Virus record (IMG/VR): IMGVR_UViG_3300029319_000094
Span: 24,735 to 48,095 of that record
DNA: 23,361 bases
Direction: 5' to 3' (one strand)
DNA from: a virus
The notes under the pieces were generated by a model, which was not told where the DNA came from, searched no databases, and worked only from the letters and a program-made list of their open reading frames with translations. A program made the translations under genes and the position numbers. Each line of letters starts with the position of its first letter. The first letter of the stretch is position 1. Positions 1-8,088 of the stretch are shown one piece after another.

Positions 1-96
1 TTCCAATCTGTCTATAGGCTCTCCTGTTTTTTGTGGAGAGTTTCCAAATGTTGCTGCTGTACTATTTGATACTATACTTGGTCCATCTTTTGGCAT
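1..96 (-). CDS. Partial CDS, N-terminal 32 residues of an unrecognised late gene
   Basis: The start codon is ATG at 96-94 on the minus strand, preceded by an AGAGGA ribosome binding site about eight bases upstream. The frame stays open to the window edge (32 codons) and begins MPKDGPSIVSNSTAATF. It lies 18 bases after the stop of the LamG gene in the same direction, so it continues the virion operon. It is rich in Ser, Thr, Asn and Pro, as are many short tail or neck proteins. No family is recognisable from this fragment. Confidence 0.6.
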   Translation of the reverse strand, partial: MPKDGPSIVSNSTAATFGNSPQKTGEPIDRLE

Positions 97-114
97 TATA
101 TAATCCTCTTATAA

Positions 115-2136
115 TTAAGCATCTGTTAGAACTCCATAATTCCCTGATACTATTTTATAAAGTTTAAAAGACTTTATTATTGCAGTTTTTGTGTCATCTA
201 TATTTCCTATTTCAACATACAAACCTGTATTAGTTGAGCTTGATTTAAATCTATATGATAAACACTCAGGAGTTGTATTTGATGCATCTGTATTTGGAGT
301 TAGATATCCATTTCCATATTTAACATCTCCAAAGGCTTCATCATCTAATCTAAAATAAATAGAAGTATCATTTCCACCTGCAACAGCAAGTTCTGTTAAA
401 TACATTGTATCTGTTTCTAGTGTTGTAAAGCTAGACTTTAATCTTGCTTTTGCACTACCACCACTAGCTGTAATTACTAAATTACCATCTGCATTTCTAC
501 TTAAAGAACTATTAGCATTTCCTGCTTCCCAATTATCTAAAGTGTCATAGTTATCTACTAAGATTGTTGATAATGTACCTGCTTTATCTTCTACTATTTG
601 TCCTGAATCAAAAAAAGTAGCTGATGTAGAATTAGTACTTGTATTTGAACCTAAAAATATTTCATCTAATGCCCACCAAGATACAAGGTTAGTTTTTTCT
701 GATGTTGTTAATTCTGAATATTGTTTTTGACCTACTTCTTGTATTTCTTCTTGCGACAAAGACCTATTCCATAAACCTACTTGTGCTATATTACCATTAA
801 AAAATTGTTCAGTACCAACTCCCTCATGACCTATAAAAGCAGTTTTTAGTGCTAGTATATTATCAGTTTCTGTAGGTGCTGTTCCTGAATATGTTAATGA
901 CTCCTCTACTCCATCTCTATATATTTTTAATTTACCTGCATCACCAGAGCCACTACCATCAAATACCATTGCAACATGTGACCAACCAATTCCTGTTCCT
1001 GTAGAATAGCTATATGTATTAGTACCTGCTGTACCTACAAAATCTGCACCATTTTCTACTATAGCTCTAAGTCTATTTCCATTTAATCCAAATTCTAGTC
1101 CTTCATTATCATCTTTTATACAAGAAAATATTGGTTCAGTGCCACCTGTATTTGTAGCTTTTATCCATGCTGTTATTGTAAGATTTGATTGTGATTGTAA
1201 TTCAGGGATTAAACCACAATCTATTTTATCATCTGTACCATCAAACAAAGCACTACCACTACCTATAGAATCTGCTAATGCTGATGATGAATTATCTGCC
1301 CCTCTTGGTTTGGTAGGGCATCCATTGCCATATATAGTTTTTACAGTAGGAGTAGATGATGTTCCTTGTAATGTACCATCATTACTACCATGACTATCAG
1401 GTGCTGTAGTGCCACTAATATCATCTAAATCCCACCAATTTCTTAAATGTGTTTTTTCACTACCTTGCAAGTCTGAATAAGATTTAAACATTATATTTAA
1501 CACTTCTTCTTGTGTTAATGCTCTTGTCCAAAATCCAACTTTAGCTATTTTTCCATTCCAAGCATTTCCTGTAGTCTGAGTATCAGTATATGATTGCATG
1601 CCTATAGTAGCTTCTTTAATACATTGTATATCACCTGTAGATTGAGTATGAGTTGTGCCTTGGTCTACTCCATTTGCATAACATCTAACATTTCTTGTAG
1701 CTCCTATGTTTTGGTCTATTACAACAGCTACATGAACCCATTTATCTACTGCATCAGTTATATCGTTAAATTGAGCTACAGTTCCACTTTTTGTTGTTAT
1801 GGATATATTAAAATCTTGACCACTATGTTGATGAATGCTAAATTCATTATTTTCATAATAATGAGACCCAAATAATCCTTTTCTATTGCCATCTACATCA
1901 TTAAATGTAACCCAAGCAGTTAAAGTAATAGCTTTGCCAAAATTAGTATTAGTTATACCTGTTCTTATAACTTGTTCATCATCATCATCAAAATCAAGAC
2001 TTCCTGTACCTATATGCTCAAGGTCTGTATTTTTAAAGTCAAAGAATATTTTAAGATTATCTTTTAAAAATCCAATAGTAAAAGTTCTTATATTGGTTGC
2101 TACTCTAGATAATGTTGCAGATAGTCCAAATCTCAT
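115..2136 (-). CDS. Large virion protein with two LamG (concanavalin A-like) domains; probable tail fibre or receptor-binding protein
   Basis: 673 residues, ATG start with AGGA seven bases upstream. Two LamG-type jelly-roll domains are visible, at about residues 45-235 and 294-490. Each carries the hallmarks of the fold: a 'TLTAWV' or 'TITAWI' strand, a 'W.HVA.V.D' strand, a 'YANGV' or 'YRDGV' turn, and a closing 'G.IA.VG.W.R.L.QEE' segment. Both domains end in a matching tail (Y-S-x-L ... S-E-K-T-x-L ... W-W-x-L-D), so one probably arose by duplication of the other. Residues from about 540 form another beta-rich module ending in an IKSFKLYK-like strand, resembling carbohydrate-binding jelly rolls. 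Such proteins in phages usually bind sugars on the host surface or decorate the tail. It sits at the downstream end of the head/connector genes, as expected for a tail protein. The sugar-binding role is inferred from fold and position only. Confidence 0.75.
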   Translation of the reverse strand: MRFGLSATLSRVATNIRTFTIGFLKDNLKIFFDFKNTDLEHIGTGSLDFDDDDEQVIRTGITNTNFGKAITLTAWVTFNDVDGNRKGLFGSHYYENNEFSIHQHSGQDFNISITTKSGTVAQFNDITDAVDKWVHVAVVIDQNIGATRNVRCYANGVDQGTTHTQSTGDIQCIKEATIGMQSYTDTQTTGNAWNGKIAKVGFWTRALTQEEVLNIMFKSYSDLQGSEKTHLRNWWDLDDISGTTAPDSHGSNDGTLQGTSSTPTVKTIYGNGCPTKPRGADNSSSALADSIGSGSALFDGTDDKIDCGLIPELQSQSNLTITAWIKATNTGGTEPIFSCIKDDNEGLEFGLNGNRLRAIVENGADFVGTAGTNTYSYSTGTGIGWSHVAMVFDGSGSGDAGKLKIYRDGVEESLTYSGTAPTETDNILALKTAFIGHEGVGTEQFFNGNIAQVGLWNRSLSQEEIQEVGQKQYSELTTSEKTNLVSWWALDEIFLGSNTSTNSTSATFFDSGQIVEDKAGTLSTILVDNYDTLDNWEAGNANSSLSRNADGNLVITASGGSAKARLKSSFTTLETDTMYLTELAVAGGNDTSIYFRLDDEAFGDVKYGNGYLTPNTDASNTTPECLSYRFKSSSTNTGLYVEIGNIDDTKTAIIKSFKLYKIVSGNYGVLTDA

Positions 2137-2140
2137 TATA

Positions 2141-2473
2141 TTATCCTATATAGCAAATAACTGAACCAGTATTTATATCTACAGTGCTCCATCTGCCAAA
2201 TATAGTTAATCCTTGTGGAAATTCATCTCCACCTGAACCAACAGCTATAGCATCTCCACCGCCTTCATAACCTACTGCAGAGCTAGCATATTTATTTGGC
2301 TCAGCTGCAGTTAATGTTTCAAATATTGTACTATCTGTTACAACAGTGATTGCAACAATTACACCTTTAGAAGGTGTAAAAGATGTGCCATCTATAAATA
2401 CAGAACCACCTTGACCTAGTCCTGCATTTTGAGATTCTTGTACTGAATATGTATATATTCCTTTCCCTGCCAT
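2141..2473 (-). CDS. Small virion-associated protein, unknown function
   Basis: 110 residues, ATG start, placed 4 bases before the LamG gene and 8 bases after the 355-residue gene, so it is translated in the same run. The C-terminal part (about residues 85-110, FPQGLTIFGRWSTVDINTG followed by VICYIG) has the pattern often seen in short phage structural proteins that end with a 'GRW ... G.VI.Y.G' strand pair. The rest is Gly/Ala/Thr-rich with alternating hydrophobic residues, suggesting a beta-sandwich. I know of no enzymatic role. A minor head, neck or tail decoration protein is the most likely job, inferred from composition and location. Confidence 0.65.
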   Translation of the reverse strand: MAGKGIYTYSVQESQNAGLGQGGSVFIDGTSFTPSKGVIVAITVVTDSTIFETLTAAEPNKYASSAVGYEGGGDAIAVGSGGDEFPQGLTIFGRWSTVDINTGSVICYIG

Positions 2474-2481
2474 GTTTACTC

Positions 2482-3549
2482 CTATCTTATAGCATTAGGA
2501 CCAGAAACAATAAATCTTGGTCCTGATACTTTTGCTGATTGTTTTTTTTCTAACATTTTTTTAAATTCTCTCATAAAATATTCTTTAAGCTTAAAATCTC
2601 CTGCATCTTCAGCCATCTTAGCTTTAACATATGCTACAACTGCTTTACCCATATAAGGTGATATATCTATATCAAAAGATTCATCTTGCATTACATTTGC
2701 ATCACTAATTAAATAGCAATGATCTCTATATGCTTTAGCTATAAATACACTAGAATTATCATGAGCATTTGTATCTGGGGTAGTATCTTCTACCTCAACT
2801 TCAACTGATGTTATTCCATTAGCTACATCTATATCTAAAGGAACATAATATTTATTTTTTATATAAATATAAGAATCTGATTCTGCAGTACCATTATTTT
2901 CTACTACTGAACTATGAACTTCCCATAATCCAACATTTTTTGCATCTCCATTATCTATAACTATATAATCTCCTGCTGAAAAAATGTTACCTAAAAATAT
3001 ATTTGAATTATCATTAGATACAATTTTAGATAAAGTAGCTCCGCTTGTATGCAATGCTTCAGCAGAAAAATCAATATTGTTGCTACCAGTAACTCCTATT
3101 TCAGCTTCATGAACTCTAGTGTGTGTTTGTAAAAGTCCTTGAGTTCCTGCTTCTTTTATTTTGTGTATACCATTCCATTTAGTACTTTCTTTTATAAGTA
3201 TATATTCATCTGCTCCTACTGCATTGTAAGGAGAAGATGTCCAATTAGCAACAGTAGAACCTATGTGACTTCTAATAAAAGTTAAATAACCATCTTTTAC
3301 TGTCCATCCACTAATATAAAATTTATTTTGCATGTTTTTTAATTCATCACTTATCCAGTATGTAGGACTATAGGTATACTCTATTTGCAACCCATTTGAT
3401 ATATTTTCTATTGGACTTACATATCTTGACAATCTAGTATCTGGACCATAATCTTTACTGCTAGGATCATTGTCAGGTGTAGCATCATTTTCTACAATGG
3501 CTATTTTATTCCCTTTTATATAATATGCATATTGTCTAAGATTAGCCAT
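2482..3549 (-). CDS. Probable neck or tail structural protein, unknown family
   Basis: 355 residues, ATG start with GGAG about ten bases upstream, one base after the stop of the 95-residue gene. It opens MANLRQYAYYIKGNKIAIVE, a short-stranded N-terminus. The body has many Asp/Asn/Gly turns and beta-strand patterns, and residues 295-345 form a charged helical region (MGKAVVAYVKAKMAEDAG, then KLKEYFMREFKKMLEKKQ) before a short extended tail. There is no signal peptide, membrane segment or recognisable catalytic motif. Its position between connector-type genes and the LamG protein argues for a neck or tail component. The helix near the C-terminus could be an assembly contact, but this is inference. 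Confidence 0.65.
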   Translation of the reverse strand: MANLRQYAYYIKGNKIAIVENDATPDNDPSSKDYGPDTRLSRYVSPIENISNGLQIEYTYSPTYWISDELKNMQNKFYISGWTVKDGYLTFIRSHIGSTVANWTSSPYNAVGADEYILIKESTKWNGIHKIKEAGTQGLLQTHTRVHEAEIGVTGSNNIDFSAEALHTSGATLSKIVSNDNSNIFLGNIFSAGDYIVIDNGDAKNVGLWEVHSSVVENNGTAESDSYIYIKNKYYVPLDIDVANGITSVEVEVEDTTPDTNAHDNSSVFIAKAYRDHCYLISDANVMQDESFDIDISPYMGKAVVAYVKAKMAEDAGDFKLKEYFMREFKKMLEKKQSAKVSGPRFIVSGPNAIR

Positions 3550-3837
3550 TTATATCAACTCCTGATCTGCATCTAAAGTATAAGGCTCACCAATCATTCT
3601 AGGTATTTTTCTATATTCTTCTTTAGTATTTAAATGAGACTTGCAACTTATTTTTAATATTTTTATAGCATCTGAAGGTATATCATAAAATCTTTGATCT
3701 TTAGTTATATCTCTTCTTAATGTTTTTATATGAGTCTCAGATAATAAATTAATCTCTTCTAAAGCATCTTTAATATATGCTACTGCTCTACCAGTAGATT
3801 TAATTCCTGCTCTTTCCATTATTTCACTTACTTTCAT
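3550..3837 (-). CDS. Small helical connector-type protein
   Basis: 95 residues. The ATG overlaps the TAA of the upstream gene by one base (TAATG), so the two are probably translationally coupled. The N-terminal half is helical (MKVSEIMERAGIKSTG, then VAYIKDALEEINLLSE), followed by 'DQRFYDIPSDAIKILKISCK', a strand pattern ending in a short C-terminal segment. A helical N-terminus followed by an 'FYDIP..A..I..I' strand recalls phage head-tail adaptor proteins, which sit under the portal ring. The assignment is by pattern and position, since it follows the 232-residue adaptor candidate; no family is named with confidence. Confidence 0.6.
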   Translation of the reverse strand: MKVSEIMERAGIKSTGRAVAYIKDALEEINLLSETHIKTLRRDITKDQRFYDIPSDAIKILKISCKSHLNTKEEYRKIPRMIGEPYTLDADQELI

Positions 3838-4535
3838 TATTCTTGCCTTTGCTGTGGTCTCATTTGTACAAATGCAGACTCATATTGATTTCTTAAAATT
3901 GTTAAATTATTTGTTAAAGATTGAGATAACTCTATATCTTCATCTGTTAGAGTTAACTCTGATAGTTTGCTTTCTAATGATTTAATAGCTGCATATAAAA
4001 CAACTAAATATACTTTATCATTAGGGAAATATTTTATATCATTATGTGTGTGTGCTAAAGCTACTCCATTTGTTTGGTCTAATGGAACATTGTTTACATA
4101 AAATACTTTGATACCATTATTTGAAGAGGGAACAGGAAACACATAGATAGCTTTATTTTCATCTATTGTATATACAGGATTATAAATTGATGCATAATAA
4201 AGACTATCACTATCAACTACTCTTGATTGTAAAGTTGGATCTATTTGATTGCAAGCTCTCCAAGCTGTAGTACCATAAGATGATCCATCTGTAGAAGCTT
4301 CTCTCATAACTCCTATAATTGTAGCACCTTGGACATCAACTCCATTAGAATCAGATGTTACAGTTCTTTGAAATTTAAATGCTTCATTGGGTCTAGCTTC
4401 AATGCATCTACGAGTAACATCTAATACTCCATCTTTTAAAAACTGATCTAATTCTGTATCTTTAGGAACTGTAGAACTACTTAATGTAGCTCCTACTCCT
4501 GTTAATGCATCTACTTGTGCTTCAAATGTTGCCAA
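3837..4535 (-). CDS. Probable head-tail adaptor / neck protein (TTG start)
   Basis: 232 residues. No ATG lies near the 5' end of the frame, but a strong GAGGAGG lies four bases before a TTG at 4535-4533, so TTG is the chosen start. The protein begins MATFEAQVDALTGVGATLSS and has helices rich in Asp/Leu (QFLKDGVLDVTRRCIEA), a central beta region with an 'IYVFPVP' strand, and a C-terminal pair of helices (residues 170-225) ending in a Gln/Arg tail. This arrangement (helical ends, beta middle, Y-L-V-V-L-Y-A-A-I-K-S-L near the C-terminus) is like podovirus-type tail tubular or adaptor proteins. It is the first gene after the intercistronic hairpin at 4583-4611. Confidence 0.6.
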   Translation of the reverse strand: MATFEAQVDALTGVGATLSSSTVPKDTELDQFLKDGVLDVTRRCIEARPNEAFKFQRTVTSDSNGVDVQGATIIGVMREASTDGSSYGTTAWRACNQIDPTLQSRVVDSDSLYYASIYNPVYTIDENKAIYVFPVPSSNNGIKVFYVNNVPLDQTNGVALAHTHNDIKYFPNDKVYLVVLYAAIKSLESKLSELTLTDEDIELSQSLTNNLTILRNQYESAFVQMRPQQRQE

Positions 4536-4582
4536 ATTTCCTCCTCTCTAAGCCTTGACTAAGCATGAATGAGATTGTTGTA

Positions 4583-4611
4583 AGATAGGGAGGGTTGCCC
4601 CTCCCATATCT
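4583..4611 (+). terminator. G+C-rich intercistronic hairpin; terminator-like in plus orientation, attenuator or processing site in the minus-strand operon
   Basis: GGGAGGG at 4588-4594 and CCCTCCC at 4599-4605 pair perfectly around a TTGC loop. The stem extends with AGATA (4583-4587) and TATCT (4607-4611), with one bulged A. On the plus strand it is followed by a run of six T (4615-4620), the classic intrinsic-terminator layout, although the flanking genes are on the minus strand. On the minus strand no T run follows. It separates the abundant capsid and decoration genes from the connector genes, so partial termination or mRNA protection is plausible. Confidence 0.6.
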
Positions 4612-4618
4612 AGGTTTT

Positions 4619-5059
4619 TTAAGTTGCAGTTATTCCACCATCGGCATTTGTTTGACCGCTAGCATAATAATTAGTGCCATCACAAAAAATATACACCCAG
4701 TCTCCTTGGACAGCTACACCATCCTTAAAGCTTATAAATGTACAACCAGCACTATAAACACCATCTTCAGTATCATCAACTTCTAATTCATTAATACCAT
4801 TGACAACAATTTTATCAGTGTCAGCTGATGCTTTTTCTGTAATAACATAATCAGCAGCAGAAGGTGCAGCTTTAACTACAAACTTACAGTTCCATCCTGC
4901 CCCAGCATCTGCTATAGCAGGTAAAGTTACTGTAAACTCTGTAGCAGAATTTAACATAAATATCTTACCACTATCAGCTTTTACTAAGCTTGTAGCCGCA
5001 GTAAGATCTTGAACATATGTTCCATTCCAACTAGGTACTGTTGTTCCTAATTTAGCCAT
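4619..5059 (-). CDS. Small beta-rich virion protein, possible capsid decoration protein
   Basis: 146 residues, ATG start with a strong AGAGGGGG site. It begins MAKLGTTVPSWNGTY and contains short beta strands: 'IFMLNSATEFTVTLP', 'WNCKFVVKAA', 'DWVYIFCDGTNYYASG'. The region from about residue 30 to the end resembles the 'G..f.ls..tdftVtLP....G..fkF.v........vv' pattern common in small phage head proteins. It is the third in a run of major capsid protein, 154-residue protein and this gene, and the last before the hairpin at 4583-4611. A decoration or head-fibre role fits the neighbourhood and the likely high expression, but the family name is not certain. Confidence 0.6.
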   Translation of the reverse strand: MAKLGTTVPSWNGTYVQDLTAATSLVKADSGKIFMLNSATEFTVTLPAIADAGAGWNCKFVVKAAPSAADYVITEKASADTDKIVVNGINELEVDDTEDGVYSAGCTFISFKDGVAVQGDWVYIFCDGTNYYASGQTNADGGITAT

Positions 5060-5072
5060 AGTTCACCCCCTC

Positions 5073-5537
5073 TTATGCTAATCTGATTAAGCTAACAGCT
5101 TCAGAACTTGATTTTACATTTGTTACATGAATAGCAAATAAACCTGAGCCTGAACTAAATGCATCATGAGTATTGGCAGGATTTTCAATTTCAGGAGCAC
5201 CTACAATAGTTACCCCTGATCCTGCTACCATAGTGCAAGTTTCATCATCTCCTGCTGTTCCAGCATTGATAAATGTAAAATTAAAAGTGTCTCCAACTTT
5301 GCAAGCTCCGCCACTTTTTTTCTCTGTTATAGCTGCAATTAATTGAGCTGCTGTAGGTGTGGTTATATTTCTTGCTGCAGCTGGATCACAACTGTGAGCA
5401 AAAGAATTTACCATATCTGTAGCATCTAACAAAAGATTGTCTCCTAATGTTCCATGATCTTTTATTCCAACTGGATAATTTTTACACCATCCAAGTTTTC
5501 CATCAGCTATATTTTGTCCATATAAAGGATTAGACAT
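5073..5537 (-). CDS. Small beta-rich virion protein, possible capsid decoration or head-fibre protein
   Basis: 154 residues, ATG start with GGAGAG upstream, 18 bases after the capsid gene. The central part (residues 60-154) reads as a compact beta sandwich: 'AAQLIAAITEKKSGGACKVG', 'FNFTFINAGTAGDDETCTMV', 'GSGVTIVG', 'SGLFAIHVTNVKSSSEAVSL'. This pattern (Gln-Leu-Ile-Ala-Ala, T-F-N-F-T, G-S-G-V-T-I-V-G, S-S-S-E-A-V-S-L) is one I associate with small proteins next to major capsid genes in many environmental phages. Its position directly after the capsid gene supports a head decoration role. It contains four cysteines, which is unusual among the neighbours. Confidence 0.6.
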   Translation of the reverse strand: MSNPLYGQNIADGKLGWCKNYPVGIKDHGTLGDNLLLDATDMVNSFAHSCDPAAARNITTPTAAQLIAAITEKKSGGACKVGDTFNFTFINAGTAGDDETCTMVAGSGVTIVGAPEIENPANTHDAFSSGSGLFAIHVTNVKSSSEAVSLIRLA

Positions 5538-5555
5538 ACTTACTCTCCTTCCTTA

Positions 5556-7130
5556 TTATATTGTCCAGACAGCATGAGCTTCAGGCATTGACCATTCCAT
5601 TCCTGCTTCTGTTAAGATTAAGTCAACTCTTCTATCAACACCAGAGTTTTCAAGTGTTTGGACTCCAACATATACTGATGTGTCCCTATTAACTCCATTA
5701 CCTACTAATGGTCTGTACTTACAATGTTTCATATTAATTCCTAATATTTGAACATTAGTACCATCTAAGTGAATATTTCTTACAACATTCATATCACCAT
5801 ATACTGTAGATATTGTAGTAGTATCTAATCCTAAGACTTTCTTTCTACCTGTTACAGCTAAATCAGCTTTAAAGTTAGAGTTAATATTCAAGTTATTACT
5901 AAAATATCCACCTAATTTATGTAGCCAGTTATAGATAGCTGTATTACAGAAAAATACTGTTGCATTAGCATTATTGTATCTAGGATCTAAGTAATTAGAC
6001 ATATCACCTAAGAAATCATCAGCTGTTTTAGTATTTGGATCTAAGCTAAATGTATTTCCATATTGTGTAATAAAGTCTAAAGCACCTTGTGTATACTGAA
6101 CATTATCTACATTTGATTGATGACCAAATAATAATGTTTGCTCAATATCATATTTATGTTCAATTAGTTTTTCTTTCCAAGTTCTAGCCCATTCATTTGG
6201 CTCATATTTAAGAACAGTTGCTCTTGCAGTATTTGTCATAGCACAAGATGTTTTAAATATTTGAGTTAAACCAAACCCTGTTGAGTATGGTTGATCAAAC
6301 CAAGTTTCAGGATATCCAGATCCTTCAGCATGTGCAGTACCTACAACATAAGTTCTAATTTTTTCTAATGTTTCTATAGGTACATCATGAACTTCATTTG
6401 AACCACCTGCACCACCTGCTTGAAATCCATTATCAGCTGATGCTGCACCATATGCAAAAGATGCAAGTTCATTTCCACTTGAATCAAACTTAACTATTGT
6501 TCCTGTTACTTTTACAGCTTCCATATTATCATTATCAACACCTGCATTACCTGTTAAATCAGAGGTAACTGCATTTGTAACTTTAACAATATGATAGCCT
6601 GTTACTGTAGTACCTGTTGTAGAGTTCATTACTGGAACTTTAATTAATTGACCTGGAAAAAAGAATGTAGGTCTTGTTCCTGTTCCACCAACATCTTTTT
6701 TATTTGTGCTTTGACCAAAAACATTTTGTATGTTACCAGCTGATTCATAATCAGTTGCCATATACAATTCTACAGTTTGACCTGTTGCTGAAACTGCTCC
6801 AGATGCATTTGATTGATCAAGCTCTGAATCATGAACCTCTATTGTACCATTAGATGTAAATGCTACAACATATGCATATCTTTTATGCCATGATCCTCTT
6901 TTTTCTGTAAACTTAAAAGCTGGATCATCTGTTGGTGTTTTTGCAACTTGTGATACAAATCTAAAAAATGGGTCTTGTGCTATTGCCAACTCACTAACTT
7001 TGTCACCAAAATTAAACTTTCGTCTTAGATCACCAGTATCTTTGCTTGGACCATCAGACCAAGTTCCAGTATCAGCAACATCTAAGTTAGCATTAGGGTT
7101 TATAGCACTTATATAATCTACTTTTGCCAT
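5556..7130 (-). CDS. Major capsid protein (probable)
   Basis: 524 residues, ATG start with AGGAGA six bases upstream. It is identified by context and composition: it follows the scaffold gene, which follows the portal gene, and has the size and even residue distribution of a coat protein. Visible features are a helix-rich middle (residues 310-345, 'TVLKYEPNEWARTWKEKLIE' then 'KYDIEQTLLFGH') typical of the spine helix region, a long N-terminal part with Gly/Thr/Ser turns (residues 100-260, possibly an inserted domain), and a C-terminal part with 'VVRNIHLDGTNVQILGINMK' and 'YVGVQTLENSG' ending in 'AGMEWSMPEAHAVWTI'. This is longer than HK97 or P22 coat proteins, which fits an insertion. I cannot assign a named coat-protein family. 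Confidence 0.8.
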   Translation of the reverse strand: MAKVDYISAINPNANLDVADTGTWSDGPSKDTGDLRRKFNFGDKVSELAIAQDPFFRFVSQVAKTPTDDPAFKFTEKRGSWHKRYAYVVAFTSNGTIEVHDSELDQSNASGAVSATGQTVELYMATDYESAGNIQNVFGQSTNKKDVGGTGTRPTFFFPGQLIKVPVMNSTTGTTVTGYHIVKVTNAVTSDLTGNAGVDNDNMEAVKVTGTIVKFDSSGNELASFAYGAASADNGFQAGGAGGSNEVHDVPIETLEKIRTYVVGTAHAEGSGYPETWFDQPYSTGFGLTQIFKTSCAMTNTARATVLKYEPNEWARTWKEKLIEHKYDIEQTLLFGHQSNVDNVQYTQGALDFITQYGNTFSLDPNTKTADDFLGDMSNYLDPRYNNANATVFFCNTAIYNWLHKLGGYFSNNLNINSNFKADLAVTGRKKVLGLDTTTISTVYGDMNVVRNIHLDGTNVQILGINMKHCKYRPLVGNGVNRDTSVYVGVQTLENSGVDRRVDLILTEAGMEWSMPEAHAVWTI

Positions 7131-7183
7131 AACTTCTCCTGTTATTTATTTGTTAAAGTTCAGTTAAGGCTAATTTTTTACCA

Positions 7184-8071
7184 TTAACCGAACAAGTTAT
7201 CAGTATCGCCATCAAGTCCTTTTAAAATGTCAAACATTTTATCATCTGGACTTTGGACTTCTCTTCCTGGACTATTAGCATTACTAGCACTTTGAGGTAT
7301 ATCTCTAACTTGCTTCATTTGATTTAACATATCAGCCTTAGTATTATCTGCAACATTTTTTGATACTTCTTCTCTATTTAATAGATAATAAACATCATCT
7401 AATGTTAAAACATGCTGATTTGCTCTTTCTTGCAAATCTTCAAATTCAGCATCAGACATTCCAGTTCTTCTTTTAAAATCTTCAGCTTCAGAAATTAAAT
7501 TAGCTTGTTGCTCCTCTTCAGCAAACTGTTGTTTTTCTCTGCTAATAATAGCAGCTGCTTGCTGTTGAGCAGTTTGAGCAATATGTTCATTCATTACTTG
7601 AGCTGATTTAGAATTTGGATCTGTCATAGCTTCATGTGCATCAAATACAAAATCTTCACCAAATCTTTCTGTTAAAGATTGAGGCTTATTGCCATTTAAT
7701 GTTCCTCTTAGTGCCTGAACTGCATCAGGACTATTTTTCAGATGCTCTATCAAGGGTTTGAATTTAGACAACTCTGCCAAGTCATCATTTTCAGCCTTTA
7801 GTCTTTGAGCTTCTCTGGTTGAATCGCTATACCTTTTTTCAAATGTTTCAGCTTTAGCTTTCCAATCCGTTTGCACCTCATTGCCAGTGTCTCCAGGGTC
7901 AGTTTCCTGAGTTACCTGTTCTGTTTCTGGTTGTGGCATATCATCACTTATTGCACCATTAACTTGTGCTTCTAAGTTGTCAAAAAAATCGCTAGAGCTA
8001 TCAGATTGATTCTGATCATCACCTTGAAGAGCTTCTTCAACTGATAGGTTACTATTGTTATTTTTAGACAT
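7184..8071 (-). CDS. Scaffolding protein (probable)
   Basis: 295 residues, ATG start with AAGGAGA upstream. It is acidic and Gln/Asn/Ser-rich, with no hydrophobic core signature. Residues 1-70 are low-complexity and acidic. Residues 70-215 are strongly helical and coiled-coil-like ('AKAETFEKRYSDSTREAQRL', 'AAAIISREKQQFAEEEQQAN'). The C-terminus 'KMFDILKGLDGDTDNLFG' is a short amphipathic element, the kind that contacts coat subunits in phage scaffolds. It lies exactly between portal and major capsid genes, the usual place for a scaffold. The role is to guide procapsid assembly and then leave. Assignment rests on position, charge and helicity. Confidence 0.75.
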   Translation of the reverse strand: MSKNNNSNLSVEEALQGDDQNQSDSSSDFFDNLEAQVNGAISDDMPQPETEQVTQETDPGDTGNEVQTDWKAKAETFEKRYSDSTREAQRLKAENDDLAELSKFKPLIEHLKNSPDAVQALRGTLNGNKPQSLTERFGEDFVFDAHEAMTDPNSKSAQVMNEHIAQTAQQQAAAIISREKQQFAEEEQQANLISEAEDFKRRTGMSDAEFEDLQERANQHVLTLDDVYYLLNREEVSKNVADNTKADMLNQMKQVRDIPQSASNANSPGREVQSPDDKMFDILKGLDGDTDNLFG

Positions 8072-8088
8072 ATTTTCTCCTTATGTTA

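Noticed and set aside
1139-2164. Several plus-strand frames within the LamG gene
   Set aside because: They are antisense shadows of a long minus-strand gene with clear domain patterns.
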